Below are positions 50,482 through 59,957 of a DNA stretch of 64,000 nucleotides, in pieces (positions within the stretch are counted from its first letter, which is position 1; every line of letters starts with the position of its first letter). A program made the position numbers and the translations under genes. The stretch is taken from contig NZ_JBEVTG010000001.1 in the NCBI RefSeq assembly GCF_040513375.1, forward strand, positions 248,001 to 312,000, read 5' to 3'. The notes under the pieces are model-generated. The model ran no database searches. It was not told the DNA's origin and saw only the letters and a program-made list of their open reading frames with translations. The stretch is from Flagellimonas_B algarum (GTDB lineage Bacteria > Bacteroidota > Bacteroidia > Flavobacteriales > Flavobacteriaceae).

Positions 50482-52775
50482 TGTGGGTTCATTTTGGCTC
50501 GTTTGCGCTTTTCCCTTTCTTGGGCATCGATGACGGCCACTGCCGTCATGTTGACCATTTCATCAACGCTGGCACCAAGCTGGAGGATATGTACCGATTT
50601 ACGTAAGCCGACCATGATCGGGCCGATCGAGCTGGCATTGTTCAAACCTTTGAGCAGTTTGTAGGTAATGTTCGCGGAATCGAGATTTGGAAAAATCAAG
50701 GTATTCACCTTACGACCCGCCAATTTTGAAAATGGAAAATTGTTGTGACAAAGTTCTTGGCTCAAGGCAAAATCGGTCTGTATCTCACCATCGACGACAA
50801 GATCCGGGTTCTGCTCATGCAATATCTTGACCGCATCGCGAACCTTTTGCGCACCCGGATGGTTCGAAGAGCCGTAATTCGCATACGAAAGTAGAGCGAC
50901 CACGGGGTCGAAACCGAAGGTAGTAGCGACATTGGCCGTCATTTGGGCAATCTCGGCCAAGCCTTTGGCATCAGGGTCGATATTGATCGAGGTATCAGCC
51001 AAAAACAACGGCCCACGCTCAGTGATCATGATGTTCAGTGTAGAGGCCCTGCCTACCCCAGAGGCCCTACCGATAACCTCGAAAACGGGTTTAAGCACCT
51101 TGGGATAGGAGCGTGAATAGCCCGAGATCATTCCATCGGCGGCCCCTTCCAAAAGCATCATCGAACCAAAATAATTGCGCTTGCCCATATTGATCCGGGC
51201 GCTGTATTCGGTCTCCCCTTTTCGCTTTCGCAGTTCCCATAACTTGGCTGCATATTTTCTACGTATCTCCCTCGAGTCTTCGGATCGGGGATCGATGATG
51301 GTCACATCGGCATCGAACTCCAATTCTTTTTTCAGACGTTCGATGGTCTCCCGGTTGCCGAGTAGGATGGGAATGGCAATGCCCTCTTCATACACGATTT
51401 GGGCGGCTTTGAGCACATCCAATAATTCGGCTTCGGCAAAGACGATTTTCTTCGGGTTTACCTTGGCCCTATTATGCAGCATGCGTACGACCTTATTGTC
51501 ATTTCCTGATCGGGAACGCAGTTTTTCCTCATAGGCGACCCAATCTTTGATAGGGGCCTTGGCCACACCACTGTCCATGGCCGCTTTGGCAACGGCCGGC
51601 GGAATCTTGGCAATCAAACGCGGATCGAACGGTTTGGGAATAATGTAATGCTTACCAAAGGTCAATCGGGTGGTATCGTAGGTAATATTTACCTGTTCGG
51701 GTACCGGTTCTTTGGTCATTTCGGCCAAAGCACGTACCGCGGCCATTTTCATAGCCTCGTTGATTTTGGTGGCGCGTACATCGAGCGCCCCGCGAAAGAT
51801 GAACGGAAAGCCCAATACATTGTTTACTTGGTTCGGATGGTCGGAGCGCCCCGTGGCCATAATGATATCGTCACGGGTGGCACAGGCCAGGTTGTATTCG
51901 ATTTCCGGGTCCGGATTCGCCATGGCGAAAACGATGGGATCCTTGGCCATGGTCTTCAACATGTCAGGGGAAACGATGTCGGCTTTGGAGAGTCCGATGA
52001 ACACATCAGCACCCACCATGGCTTCTTCCAAAGTATCTATTTTTCGGTCAGACGCGAACTCCGCTTTCTGGCTGGTCAGCTGATTGCGATCGCTGCGGAT
52101 CACCCCTTTGCTATCCAACATCACGATGTGCTCCCCTTTGGCACCAAAGGCCTTGTACAAGCGGGTGCAAGAAATCGCGGCCGCTCCGGCCCCGCTGACA
52201 ACGATCTTGACATCGGCCATTTTCTTACCCGTCAATTCGAGGGCATTCAACAAGGCGGCCGCTGAGATTATAGCCGTACCGTGCTGGTCGTCGTGCATCA
52301 CCGGAATATTCAGTTCCTCCTTCAGCCGTCTTTCGATCTCGAAGGCTTCAGGCGCTTTGATGTCCTCTAAATTGATACCTCCAAAAGTCGGGGCAATGGT
52401 CTTGACGGTCTCGACGAATTTATCGACATCTTCGGTATCCAATTCGATATCGATCCCGTCGATATCGGCGAAGATTTTAAAGAGCAAGCTCTTCCCTTCC
52501 ATCACGGGCTTTGAGGCATCAGGGCCGATATTGCCCAAACCGAGCACCGCGGTACCGTTCGATATGACGGCTACCGTATTCCCTTTTGAGGTATAGCGGT
52601 AGGCTTCTTCTTTATTCTTTGCGATTTCAAGACAAGGTTCTGCCACGCCAGGCGAATAGGCCAAGGCGAGATCCCTTTGGGTGGCATAGGGTTTGGTAGG
52701 TACGACCTTGATCTTACCGGGTTGGGGCTTGGCATGGTAGACCAAAGCTTCCCGGCGCTGTTTTTCATTGCTCAT
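50478..52775 (-). CDS. maeB: NADP-dependent malic enzyme with a C-terminal phosphotransacetylase-like domain
   Basis: A 765-residue MaeB, which converts malate to pyruvate and CO2 with NADP reduction. The malic domain (about 1-160) has KPYATQRDLALAYSPGVAEPC and PVMHDDQHGTAII. The NAD(P)-binding domain (about 165-400) has VVSGAGAAAISCTRL. The phosphotransacetylase-like tail (about 425-765) has SGYSRSYPKVLKPVFEVIG; in MaeB proteins it is regulatory, sensing acetyl-CoA, rather than catalytic. I start it at the ATG at 52775 (MSNEKQRREAL), because the open frame beyond it lacks family similarity. It overlaps ruvA by 4 bp. Confidence 0.96.
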   Translation of the reverse strand: MSNEKQRREALVYHAKPQPGKIKVVPTKPYATQRDLALAYSPGVAEPCLEIAKNKEEAYRYTSKGNTVAVISNGTAVLGLGNIGPDASKPVMEGKSLLFKIFADIDGIDIELDTEDVDKFVETVKTIAPTFGGINLEDIKAPEAFEIERRLKEELNIPVMHDDQHGTAIISAAALLNALELTGKKMADVKIVVSGAGAAAISCTRLYKAFGAKGEHIVMLDSKGVIRSDRNQLTSQKAEFASDRKIDTLEEAMVGADVFIGLSKADIVSPDMLKTMAKDPIVFAMANPDPEIEYNLACATRDDIIMATGRSDHPNQVNNVLGFPFIFRGALDVRATKINEAMKMAAVRALAEMTKEPVPEQVNITYDTTRLTFGKHYIIPKPFDPRLIAKIPPAVAKAAMDSGVAKAPIKDWVAYEEKLRSRSGNDNKVVRMLHNRAKVNPKKIVFAEAELLDVLKAAQIVYEEGIAIPILLGNRETIERLKKELEFDADVTIIDPRSEDSREIRRKYAAKLWELRKRKGETEYSARINMGKRNYFGSMMLLEGAADGMISGYSRSYPKVLKPVFEVIGRASGVGRASTLNIMITERGPLFLADTSINIDPDAKGLAEIAQMTANVATTFGFDPVVALLSYANYGSSNHPGAQKVRDAVKILHEQNPDLVVDGEIQTDFALSQELCHNNFPFSKLAGRKVNTLIFPNLDSANITYKLLKGLNNASSIGPIMVGLRKSVHILQLGASVDEMVNMTAVAVIDAQEREKRKRAKMNPQ

Positions 52776-52880
52776 ATAGTGCTCAAATGAGGGGTAAAGG
52801 TACGGGTATTCGACTAGTTTCGGACAAGCATCCTTTCGGTTTTGCAATCCGGCTTCCGGTTCTAAATCCCTATCTAGTTG

Positions 52881-54194
52881 CTATTCGGTAGCTACCGCAT
52901 CTTTTTTGACGTTGAGACGGAGTGCGAAAACCCCGGCCAACACAAAGAAGGTACCCGCGAACAACATGGCATTCGCCGCGTTACCGCCCAATAGGTTTTT
53001 GAAAATCGGCCCGAAAGTCAAGGTCTGGATACCCATTGGGATCACGATCATCATGTTCAATATCCCCATATACACCCCACGCCGTTCTTGCGGAACGATC
53101 TTGGAAACCATGCTATAGGGTATCCCCATCATGGCGGCCCAACCGATACCGAACAAGACCATCGGGAACAATACCTGTACGGGATCCGCAATGTTCGGGA
53201 TGGCGAACAAGGCGATGGCTGTACCGAACAGACTTAGGGCATAGATCTTCTTGCCACCGAAACGTACGGTCAAGGGCACCAATATCAAGGCCACAACGGC
53301 CGTTACGATATTATAGGTCGTACTCATCTTCGCTGCCTGGGCCGCTGCCTGTGAGGTATCATAGCCCATTGTCGTTCTGAACAAAGGGGTAATGAACTGC
53401 CAGTAGATAAATAGGGCGTACCACTGAAAAAGGTAGACGATCGAAAGCTTCCACATAAACTTCGGCATGTCTTTGACGGCATGCTTGATCTCAATGAAGG
53501 GCAGCTTAAAGCGTTCTACGAACGGAAGCGCCTTGTGTTTATTGATTTCGGCCAGTTCTTCATCACTAGGCGGTATTTCAGGCGTCTTGAACACCGACCA
53601 TAAAATGGTGACGATCGATAAAAAGGATCCTATGAAAAAGGAGTAGTACAACCATTTCGGGATCTCACCGGAAATTTCCTCACCGCCTCCGAACCAATCT
53701 TGAAAAAGAAAGATCGAGGCATTGGCCAATAAGATCCCCGCTCCGACGAAAAGACTTTGCATTTGATATCCGATACTCAATTGGCTGTCGGGCAGTTTGT
53801 CACCTACAAAGGCCCTGTAGGGTTCCATGGCCATATTGTTGCCCACATCCAAGATCCATAATAGCCCTACGGCAAACCAAAGTGCCGGACTCAATGGAAA
53901 GGCAAAGAGACAGAGACTGCCCAGAATGGCCCCGATCAAAAAGAAGGGCTTGCGCCTGCCCCAACGCGGTGACCAGGTCTTATCGGAAACCGCCCCGATA
54001 ATGGGCTGCACGATCAAACCGGTAATCGGACCTGCGATGTTCAAAATGGGCAAGAGTTCTTCTTTGGCCCCTAAAAAAAGAAAAATCGGATTAATGGCAC
54101 TTTGCTGCAATCCGAAACTGTACTGGATCCCCAAGAATCCGACGTTCATGTTCCAGATCTGCCAGAAACTTAATTTAGGCTTTTTTATTTTCAT
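52881..54194 (-). CDS. MFS sugar transporter, SLC45-like
   Basis: A 437-residue major facilitator with 12 membrane helices. The opening FWQIWNMNVGFLGIQYSFGLQQ and the loop DKTWSPRWGRRKPFFLIGA match the SLC45-like sucrose/maltose transporter group found in Bacteroidetes maltose loci. It probably imports a disaccharide with protons. No other sugar genes are adjacent. A palindrome with an AAACGTTT core, the kind bound by LacI regulators, lies 115-130 bp upstream, which supports sugar control. A 105-bp gap separates it from maeB. Confidence 0.88.
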   Translation of the reverse strand: MKIKKPKLSFWQIWNMNVGFLGIQYSFGLQQSAINPIFLFLGAKEELLPILNIAGPITGLIVQPIIGAVSDKTWSPRWGRRKPFFLIGAILGSLCLFAFPLSPALWFAVGLLWILDVGNNMAMEPYRAFVGDKLPDSQLSIGYQMQSLFVGAGILLANASIFLFQDWFGGGEEISGEIPKWLYYSFFIGSFLSIVTILWSVFKTPEIPPSDEELAEINKHKALPFVERFKLPFIEIKHAVKDMPKFMWKLSIVYLFQWYALFIYWQFITPLFRTTMGYDTSQAAAQAAKMSTTYNIVTAVVALILVPLTVRFGGKKIYALSLFGTAIALFAIPNIADPVQVLFPMVLFGIGWAAMMGIPYSMVSKIVPQERRGVYMGILNMMIVIPMGIQTLTFGPIFKNLLGGNAANAMLFAGTFFVLAGVFALRLNVKKDAVATE

Positions 54195-54278
54195 TGGTAT
54201 GGAGTTAGTTGGTGCTTGGATATAGACGGTTCAACGCCACTTCACCTTCTCAATATACTGTTTTCTTGAATCTTCCTT

Positions 54279-54312
54279 GAAAATTATCCGGTAAAACTTC
54301 GATTGTGGCAAA
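54279..54312 (-). promoter_or_regulatory. Possible promoter of the SLC45-like transporter gene
   Basis: TTTG (54309-54312) and TAATTTTC (54279-54286) lie 22 nt apart on the minus strand; only the last base of the -7 element departs from TAnnTTTG. The -33 box is part of the palindrome at 54309-54324, so a bound regulator would block or contact polymerase. Confidence 0.42.
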
Positions 54313-54324
54313 CGAAAACGTTTG
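54309..54324. promoter_or_regulatory. Palindromic LacI-like operator upstream of the sugar transporter
   Basis: CAAACGAAAACGTTTG consists of perfect 6-bp arms around AAAA, and it includes the 8-bp palindrome AAACGTTT with a central CG, typical of LacI-family sites. It sits in the 145-bp gap (54195-54339) between queG and the transporter gene. The site is seen; the regulator is not in the neighbourhood. Confidence 0.5.
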
Positions 54325-54339
54325 AATTTTGAGGAAACC

Positions 54340-55257
54340 TCATTTTAGGAATTCGATGTTCCGTTTCAATCCGGTAAACTTCGTCCGTTTTACCGCTGAT
54401 TTCCGGAAGACTTCCTGAAAGACCTCTTCAGTAATCTCTTCCCAATCTTTTTTGGACATGGCCACCAATTCTGGATGGGGGTTGAACAAGGGCTCGCGAT
54501 GGGGTTTGGAGAAGCGGTTCCAAGGGCATACGTCTTGACAGACGTCGCAACCGAACATCCAATCGTCGAACTGTCCTTTGAAATCGTTGGGGATCTCGTT
54601 TTTGAGTTCGATGGTAAAATAGGAAATGCATTTGGATCCATCGACCTCGTAGGGGGCGACGATCGCTTGGGTCGGGCAGGCATCGATACAGGCCGTGCAG
54701 GTACCGCAATGATCGGTTACCGGGGCATCATATTCCAAGTCCAAATCGAGGATCAGTTCACCGATGAAATAAAAGGATCCCTGCTCTTTGGTCAACAGGT
54801 TGCTGTGCTTGCCGATCCAACCCAGTCCACTTTTAGCGGCCCAAGCCTTTTCAAGGATCGGGGCCGAATCGACAAAGGCCCGACCATGCACCTCCCCGAT
54901 TTCTTCCTGTATGAAATGTAACAAGGCCTTGAGCTTGTCTTTGACCACGAAATGGTAGTCCTTTCCATAGGCGTATTTCGAGATCTTGTAACTATCGGGG
55001 TTTTGCTGTTCGGACGGAAAATAGTTCATCAAGACCGAAATCACCGATTTGGACCCTTCGACCAATTTGGTCGGATCCAGGCGTTTGTCGAAATGGTTTT
55101 CCATATAAGCCATTTCGCCATGGTAGTTCTTGTTCAACCACTCTTCCAAACGCGGGGCCTCCTCTTCGAGAAATCCGGCTTTTGAGATGCCACAGGATAG
55201 AAAGCCCAAGCGTTTGGCCTCTTCCTTGATTTTTCGTGAATACTCAGCCTGCAGCAT
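54340..55257 (-). CDS. queG: Epoxyqueuosine reductase QueG
   Basis: A 305-residue cobalamin-dependent iron-sulfur enzyme that performs the last step of queuosine synthesis in tRNA, reducing epoxyqueuosine. It has a DUF1730 domain (about 50-130), then two [4Fe-4S] motifs: CGTCTACIDACPTQAI and CDVCQDVCPWNRF. The frame stays open upstream, but I start at the ATG at 55257 (MLQAEYSRKIKEEAKRLGF), because family similarity begins there and its A is shared with the TGA of the P450 gene (TGATG). The family length is about 300-380 residues. Confidence 0.95.
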   Translation of the reverse strand: MLQAEYSRKIKEEAKRLGFLSCGISKAGFLEEEAPRLEEWLNKNYHGEMAYMENHFDKRLDPTKLVEGSKSVISVLMNYFPSEQQNPDSYKISKYAYGKDYHFVVKDKLKALLHFIQEEIGEVHGRAFVDSAPILEKAWAAKSGLGWIGKHSNLLTKEQGSFYFIGELILDLDLEYDAPVTDHCGTCTACIDACPTQAIVAPYEVDGSKCISYFTIELKNEIPNDFKGQFDDWMFGCDVCQDVCPWNRFSKPHREPLFNPHPELVAMSKKDWEEITEEVFQEVFRKSAVKRTKFTGLKRNIEFLK

Positions 55258-56582
55258 CACGCCTCGATTTTTTCGAACACCATTTGGGCATCCTTGGGTT
55301 TCAAGGTGATCATCGGTAGGATCTCGATCGGGCCTTCCTCCGGTTGGATGCGTAGCCCTTTGAGCAGTTCGGAAAGCACCAACTGCATTTCGAACATGGC
55401 GAAGTTGTTGCCGATACACATGCGGGGGCCCGCTCCGAACGGAAAATAAAAGTCGGAATAGCTATTCTTTGGCCCTTCAAAACGTTCGGGGCGAAAGGTT
55501 TCGGGATCGTTCCAATAGGCCTTGTGCCTGTGGATTTCAATGACGGAGAACAACACGGCGGTATCCTTTGGGTATTCGATGCCGGCATAGGCATCGGCCT
55601 CTAAGTTCATGCGGTCAATAAAATAGGCAGGGGGATACATCCGCATGGATTCTTCAATGACGTACTTCACTATTTTTTGACCTTGAAGAAACATCATGAT
55701 ACCCTCATTTTCTGACTGTGTCGATTCCTTTCGGATCTTGGCTTGGTATTCAGGGTGCCGCGCCAGCAATTGGCAGCTAAAGGTCAGGGCATTGCTGGTG
55801 GTTTCATGGCCGGCCGTGAACAGGATCAAAATCTCGTCGATCATTTGCTCTTCGTCCATAGGACCCCCATCTTCATAGCGGGCATCCAACAGCAGGTCAA
55901 GCAGATCGCCTTGCCGTTGCGTTGCCTGTTGGCGTTCATGGATCAAATCGCGCACCAGTCCCCGGGCTTCAGTGACCCAATCCATATGCTTTTTAAGAAC
56001 GCCACTTAGCTTGAACCACCACCCCAAATAGGGTTGCCGCAATTCCCTGACGAGCATCCGTTGCGACGACTCGAGAATAAACTGCAAGCGGGCGATCGTT
56101 TTTTCCTCTACGGCCCCACTGAACAGCGAGTTGGCCACTACCTTGAAGGCCAAACGTCCGAAATAGGGTTCGATATCGATCCGTTTTCCGAGGGGTATGG
56201 TTGCCAATTCTTCCTTGATGGTGGCACGCATGCCTTCCAAAAGGCCGTCCAACTGTTTTTTATGAAAGGTCGGTTGGATAAGCTTACGCTGCTTTTTCCA
56301 CAATTCGCCTTCGGAAGTCAGCAAACCCTTCCCCAAATATTTGGCGACATCACGGGTCTGTACTTCCGACTTGGTATAGTTCCGCTGGTTGGTCTGTAAG
56401 GTATACTTCAAAAAAGCAGGGTCCCTTGAGAACAAGATCCGTTTTTGAAAACCTAGGTGTAGGAGAAAGGTCTCCCCCTTTTCCTCAAAGTGCTTGTGAT
56501 GGAAAGGCAGCGGGTTTTTGACGATCTCAAAGGCCCGTAGGACAAAGTCGAAAAATGAAACCTTGGGTACGCCCTTCACCAT
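55257..56582 (-). CDS. Cytochrome P450 monooxygenase
   Basis: A 441-residue soluble-type P450. The I-helix oxygen motif is TAGHETT (about 252-258), the K-helix ExxR is EESMRMYPP, the PERF-like motif is FRPERFEGP, and the haem-binding loop is FPFGAGPRMCIGNNFA with the axial Cys near residue 389. It needs a ferredoxin or other electron donor, none being adjacent. The substrate is unknown; related bacterial P450s hydroxylate fatty acids or terpenoids. The start is the ATG at 56582, sharing one base with the ruvB stop, and its own stop shares one base with the queG start. Confidence 0.95.
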   Translation of the reverse strand: MVKGVPKVSFFDFVLRAFEIVKNPLPFHHKHFEEKGETFLLHLGFQKRILFSRDPAFLKYTLQTNQRNYTKSEVQTRDVAKYLGKGLLTSEGELWKKQRKLIQPTFHKKQLDGLLEGMRATIKEELATIPLGKRIDIEPYFGRLAFKVVANSLFSGAVEEKTIARLQFILESSQRMLVRELRQPYLGWWFKLSGVLKKHMDWVTEARGLVRDLIHERQQATQRQGDLLDLLLDARYEDGGPMDEEQMIDEILILFTAGHETTSNALTFSCQLLARHPEYQAKIRKESTQSENEGIMMFLQGQKIVKYVIEESMRMYPPAYFIDRMNLEADAYAGIEYPKDTAVLFSVIEIHRHKAYWNDPETFRPERFEGPKNSYSDFYFPFGAGPRMCIGNNFAMFEMQLVLSELLKGLRIQPEEGPIEILPMITLKPKDAQMVFEKIEA

Positions 56583-57604
56583 CAAAACAACCCTCCTTGT
56601 GTGCCTCCCTTGACGCGACCAAGGTGTTGGTAGGCCAATTCCGTGACCTCACGCCCACGGGGGGTTCGCATGATGAAACCTTGTTGGATCAAAAAGGGTT
56701 CGTAGACTTCCTCTATGGTCTCCGCACTTTCGGAAACCGCCGTGGCCAAGGTGGTGATCCCCACCGGTCCCCCTTTGAATTTATCGATAATGGTCGACAG
56801 GATCTTATTGTCCATTTCATCCAGCCCATGCGCATCAACGTTCAATGCCTGTAGGCCGAATTTCGAAATCTCGATATCAATGTTGCCGTCGCCTTTAATC
56901 TGGGCGAAATCACGCACCCGTCTCAACAAGGCGTTGCAGATCCTTGGCGTACCCCGACTTCGACCGGCGATCTCAATGGCCGCTTCATTACTAATGGGTA
57001 CGTTCAGAATATCGGCACTGCGTTGAACGATGGTCGAGAGCAATTCGGTATCGTAATATTGTAAGCGGCTCGAAATGCCGAAACGTGCGCGCATCGGAGC
57101 GGTCAATAAGCCGGATCGGGTGGTGGCACCGACCAAGGTAAAGGGACTCAAATTGATTTGGACCGTACGGGCATTCGGACCCGTTTCGATCATGATATCG
57201 ATCTTATAATCTTCCATGGCCGAATAGAGGTACTCTTCGACAATGGGGCTCAAACGGTGGATCTCGTCAATGAAGAGCACATCGCGCTCTTCCAAATTGG
57301 TCAACAGACCGGCCAGATCGCCGGGTTTGTCCAAAACCGGACCCGATGTGACCTTGATCCCCACGCCGAGCTCGTTGGCCAAAATATGGGCCAAGGTGGT
57401 CTTACCTAACCCTGGAGGACCGTGAAACAAGGTATGATCCAAGGCCTCACCCCGCATGTTCGCGGCTTGAACGAAAACCTTCAGGTTTTCCAAGACCTGT
57501 TGCTGCCCCGTGAAGTCATCAAAGGAAACAGGCCTTAACGCCCTTTCGATATCCAATTCCTCTTTCGAAAATCCGTCTGAAGTCGGGTCTAGGTTTTCAT
57601 TCAT
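56582..57604 (-). CDS. ruvB: Holliday junction helicase motor RuvB
   Basis: A 340-residue AAA+ ATPase. RuvB hexamers pump DNA through the RuvA-held junction. It shows FDDFTGQQQVLENLKVF, Walker A HGPPGLGKTTLAHILA, Walker B VLFIDEIHRL, sensor 1 GATTRSGLLTAPMRARFG with the arginine finger, and the C-terminal winged helix with GPVGITTLATAVSES and FLIQQGFIMRTPRGREVT. I use the ATG at 57604 (MNENLDP) instead of one 21 nt upstream. It is divergent from the acyl-CoA oxidase-like gene. Confidence 0.98.
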   Translation of the reverse strand: MNENLDPTSDGFSKEELDIERALRPVSFDDFTGQQQVLENLKVFVQAANMRGEALDHTLFHGPPGLGKTTLAHILANELGVGIKVTSGPVLDKPGDLAGLLTNLEERDVLFIDEIHRLSPIVEEYLYSAMEDYKIDIMIETGPNARTVQINLSPFTLVGATTRSGLLTAPMRARFGISSRLQYYDTELLSTIVQRSADILNVPISNEAAIEIAGRSRGTPRICNALLRRVRDFAQIKGDGNIDIEISKFGLQALNVDAHGLDEMDNKILSTIIDKFKGGPVGITTLATAVSESAETIEEVYEPFLIQQGFIMRTPRGREVTELAYQHLGRVKGGTQGGLF

Positions 57605-57692
57605 CACATCACAAATATAGCGCAATTCGACCTTTTGGATGCCGTTCCCTAGCCGGGGAGATCATCTGCCGCTTTTGTCGTAAATTCATCTC

Positions 57693-59957
57693 ATGACTAC
57701 AACAGCTTTCCCGCAGGGCATCCTCCCTTATATCCCGTTTTTTTACGTTATCTGGTCTGATGATCTGCTCTCCGTTTCCGAAATCCAGGTCGTGCAACAA
57801 GCGATCGCCGGAGACGACTCCCTCGATGAAGCGGACAGGCACCTTTTGAATTCCTGGTTAAATCGCAACGATCCACCTGATGATTCGATCATCAAAGCTT
57901 GGCAGAACACCATTTCGAATAGCAAAGCCGCTTTGATCGAAAGTGAGACCTACCCGCTCGAGCGATTTTCACAGAAAGTGGCCCAATTTTACTGTGGTTC
58001 TTGTGCGGTGAACGCGCATTTGCGAACCATAGAAATCAACTTGGGCATCCAACCCAATCATTACAACCATCTGTTCCATGTGGCGGTCGAACACCAACCG
58101 TATTCCGATCGCTATGATGGACAGCGGATACACCAACTGATCCAAGGGGAAAAGACAACCGCCATTACCGAATTCCAGGCGGTGCTCGACCAGGCCCTTT
58201 TTCAACGAGGCGTTCCCCGAAATAAAGAACAACACCGCGAACTGGTCTTAGAGCAATTGATATCGATCGCCCAAAACGGTTGGGGAGCTCTAGCTTATCC
58301 TGAAGCCTATGGGGGCAAGAACACCATTGAAAGTTATGCCTCGGTCTTTGAACAATTATTGTTTGTGGATGGTAGCCTGGCCGTAAAATTCGGGGTACAA
58401 TTCGGATTGTTCGGCGGAAGCATCCAAAACTTGGGCAGTCAGCGGCATCTTGAAACCTACTTGAAAGCGGCCGGAAGGGCCGATCTTTTAGGATGTTTCG
58501 CCATGACCGAGACGGGTCACGGTAGTAATGTCAGGGGCATTAAAACCACAGCCACCTATGTACACGACGATCGGATGCTCGTCGTTCAGACCCCGGGCAA
58601 GAACGACAACAAAGAGTATATCGGTAATGCCTTGCATGCCACTATGGCAACGGTCTTCGCCCAATTGATCGTCGAAGGAAAAAACCGCGGCGTTCACGCT
58701 ATTTTGGTCCCGCTTCGGGATACCGACCACCAGCTATTGCCCGGTATCCGCATTGAAGACAACGGTCACAAACTCGGCCTTAACGGGGTCGATAACGGAA
58801 AAATCTGGTTTTCGCAGGTCAAAGTACCGGTCGCCAATCTCCTTGACCGTTATGGGGGTATCGATGCGGCAGGACAATACCGGTCATCTATCGAAAATCC
58901 GAACAAACGGTTTTTTACCATGTTGGGTACCTTGGTCGGAGGCCGCATTTGTGTGGCTAAAGGAGCCTTGGCCGGAGCTAAAATGAGCTTGGCCATTGCC
59001 GTTAAACATGCCCTTCGCAGACGGCAGTTCAACGATTCGGTAAAAATCCAAGAAGACCTGTTGCTCGACTACCCGACCCACCAGCTACGCCTGCTACCCA
59101 AAGTCGCCACTTCGTATGTCTACGAAATCGCGCTGGGCACGGCCATGCAACGCTATGCCGCCAATACCAGTGATGATAAAAGGGAAATCGAGACCCAGGC
59201 CGCCGGATTGAAAGCCTGTATCACCTGGTTTGCCACCCAGGCCATTCAAGAGGCCCGAGAAGCCTGTGGCGGAAAAGGGTACCTATCGGAAAACCGCCTC
59301 GGTGATCTCAAAAACGACACCGACATCTTCACCACCTTTGAAGGTGACAATACAGTGTTGTTGCAATTGACGGCAAAAGGCGTACTATCCGATTTTCGGG
59401 CGGAATTCAATTCAGGGGGCTTTGTCAGTGTCCTTAAACTTTTGGGGACCCGTCTATCAGATACCATGAGTACCTTGAACCCTGTCTACGCCAATAAGGT
59501 CGATAAAGACCACCTGTACAATCCGAAGTTCCATTTGCACGCCCATGATTTCCGTACACGTCGGCTCACCTATTCTGCGGCCATGCGCATTCGCTCGTAT
59601 ATCAAAAAAGGCATGCCGAGTTACCAGGCTTTCTTAAAGGTGCAGACCCATTTATTGGAATTAGGCAAAGCCTACAGCGAAGGTTTGGCTTTGGCTTGGT
59701 TTTACGAGAAAGTCGATCAAATCACCGACCCCGACTATCAAGCGCTTTTATACAAGTTAGGGACCCTTCACAGCCTTTCAACCTTGCGAACCCATGCCGA
59801 ATGGTATTTGGAATCTGGGTATATCAGCGGCACCAAATCAAAGGCCATTCGACAACGTGTCGAACGTTTGAGTACCGAGCTCCGACCCCACTGCAATGCA
59901 TTGGTCGATGGCTATGGCATCGCCGAACATTTGCTGCGCGCTCCTATCGCCAACTAG
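57693..59957 (+). CDS. Acyl-CoA oxidase/dehydrogenase-like flavoenzyme
   Basis: A 754-residue protein of the acyl-CoA oxidase branch of the acyl-CoA dehydrogenase superfamily. The N-terminal 170 residues are extra helices. The FAD core (about 180-560) has FAMTETGHGSNVRGIKTTATY, a middle domain with NGVDNGKIWFSQVKVP, and EACGGKGYLSENRLGDL plus TTFEGDNTVLLQLTAKG, the oxidase-type signature. The C-terminal part (about 580-750) is helical. The reaction would be alpha,beta-desaturation of an acyl-CoA, with either O2 or an electron-transfer flavoprotein as acceptor. Its TAG stop overlaps the stop of the converging head-GIN gene in a shared CTAG. Confidence 0.92.
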   Translation: MTTTAFPQGILPYIPFFYVIWSDDLLSVSEIQVVQQAIAGDDSLDEADRHLLNSWLNRNDPPDDSIIKAWQNTISNSKAALIESETYPLERFSQKVAQFYCGSCAVNAHLRTIEINLGIQPNHYNHLFHVAVEHQPYSDRYDGQRIHQLIQGEKTTAITEFQAVLDQALFQRGVPRNKEQHRELVLEQLISIAQNGWGALAYPEAYGGKNTIESYASVFEQLLFVDGSLAVKFGVQFGLFGGSIQNLGSQRHLETYLKAAGRADLLGCFAMTETGHGSNVRGIKTTATYVHDDRMLVVQTPGKNDNKEYIGNALHATMATVFAQLIVEGKNRGVHAILVPLRDTDHQLLPGIRIEDNGHKLGLNGVDNGKIWFSQVKVPVANLLDRYGGIDAAGQYRSSIENPNKRFFTMLGTLVGGRICVAKGALAGAKMSLAIAVKHALRRRQFNDSVKIQEDLLLDYPTHQLRLLPKVATSYVYEIALGTAMQRYAANTSDDKREIETQAAGLKACITWFATQAIQEAREACGGKGYLSENRLGDLKNDTDIFTTFEGDNTVLLQLTAKGVLSDFRAEFNSGGFVSVLKLLGTRLSDTMSTLNPVYANKVDKDHLYNPKFHLHAHDFRTRRLTYSAAMRIRSYIKKGMPSYQAFLKVQTHLLELGKAYSEGLALAWFYEKVDQITDPDYQALLYKLGTLHSLSTLRTHAEWYLESGYISGTKSKAIRQRVERLSTELRPHCNALVDGYGIAEHLLRAPIAN

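Noticed and set aside
52776..52847. Extra 24 codons at the N-terminus of maeB
   Set aside because: Malic enzyme similarity begins after the ATG at 52775, and the extension has no family support.
55258..55419. Upstream extension of queG into the P450 gene
   Set aside because: The added residues are a frame-shifted reading of the P450 and lack QueG similarity; the TGATG overlap supports 55257.
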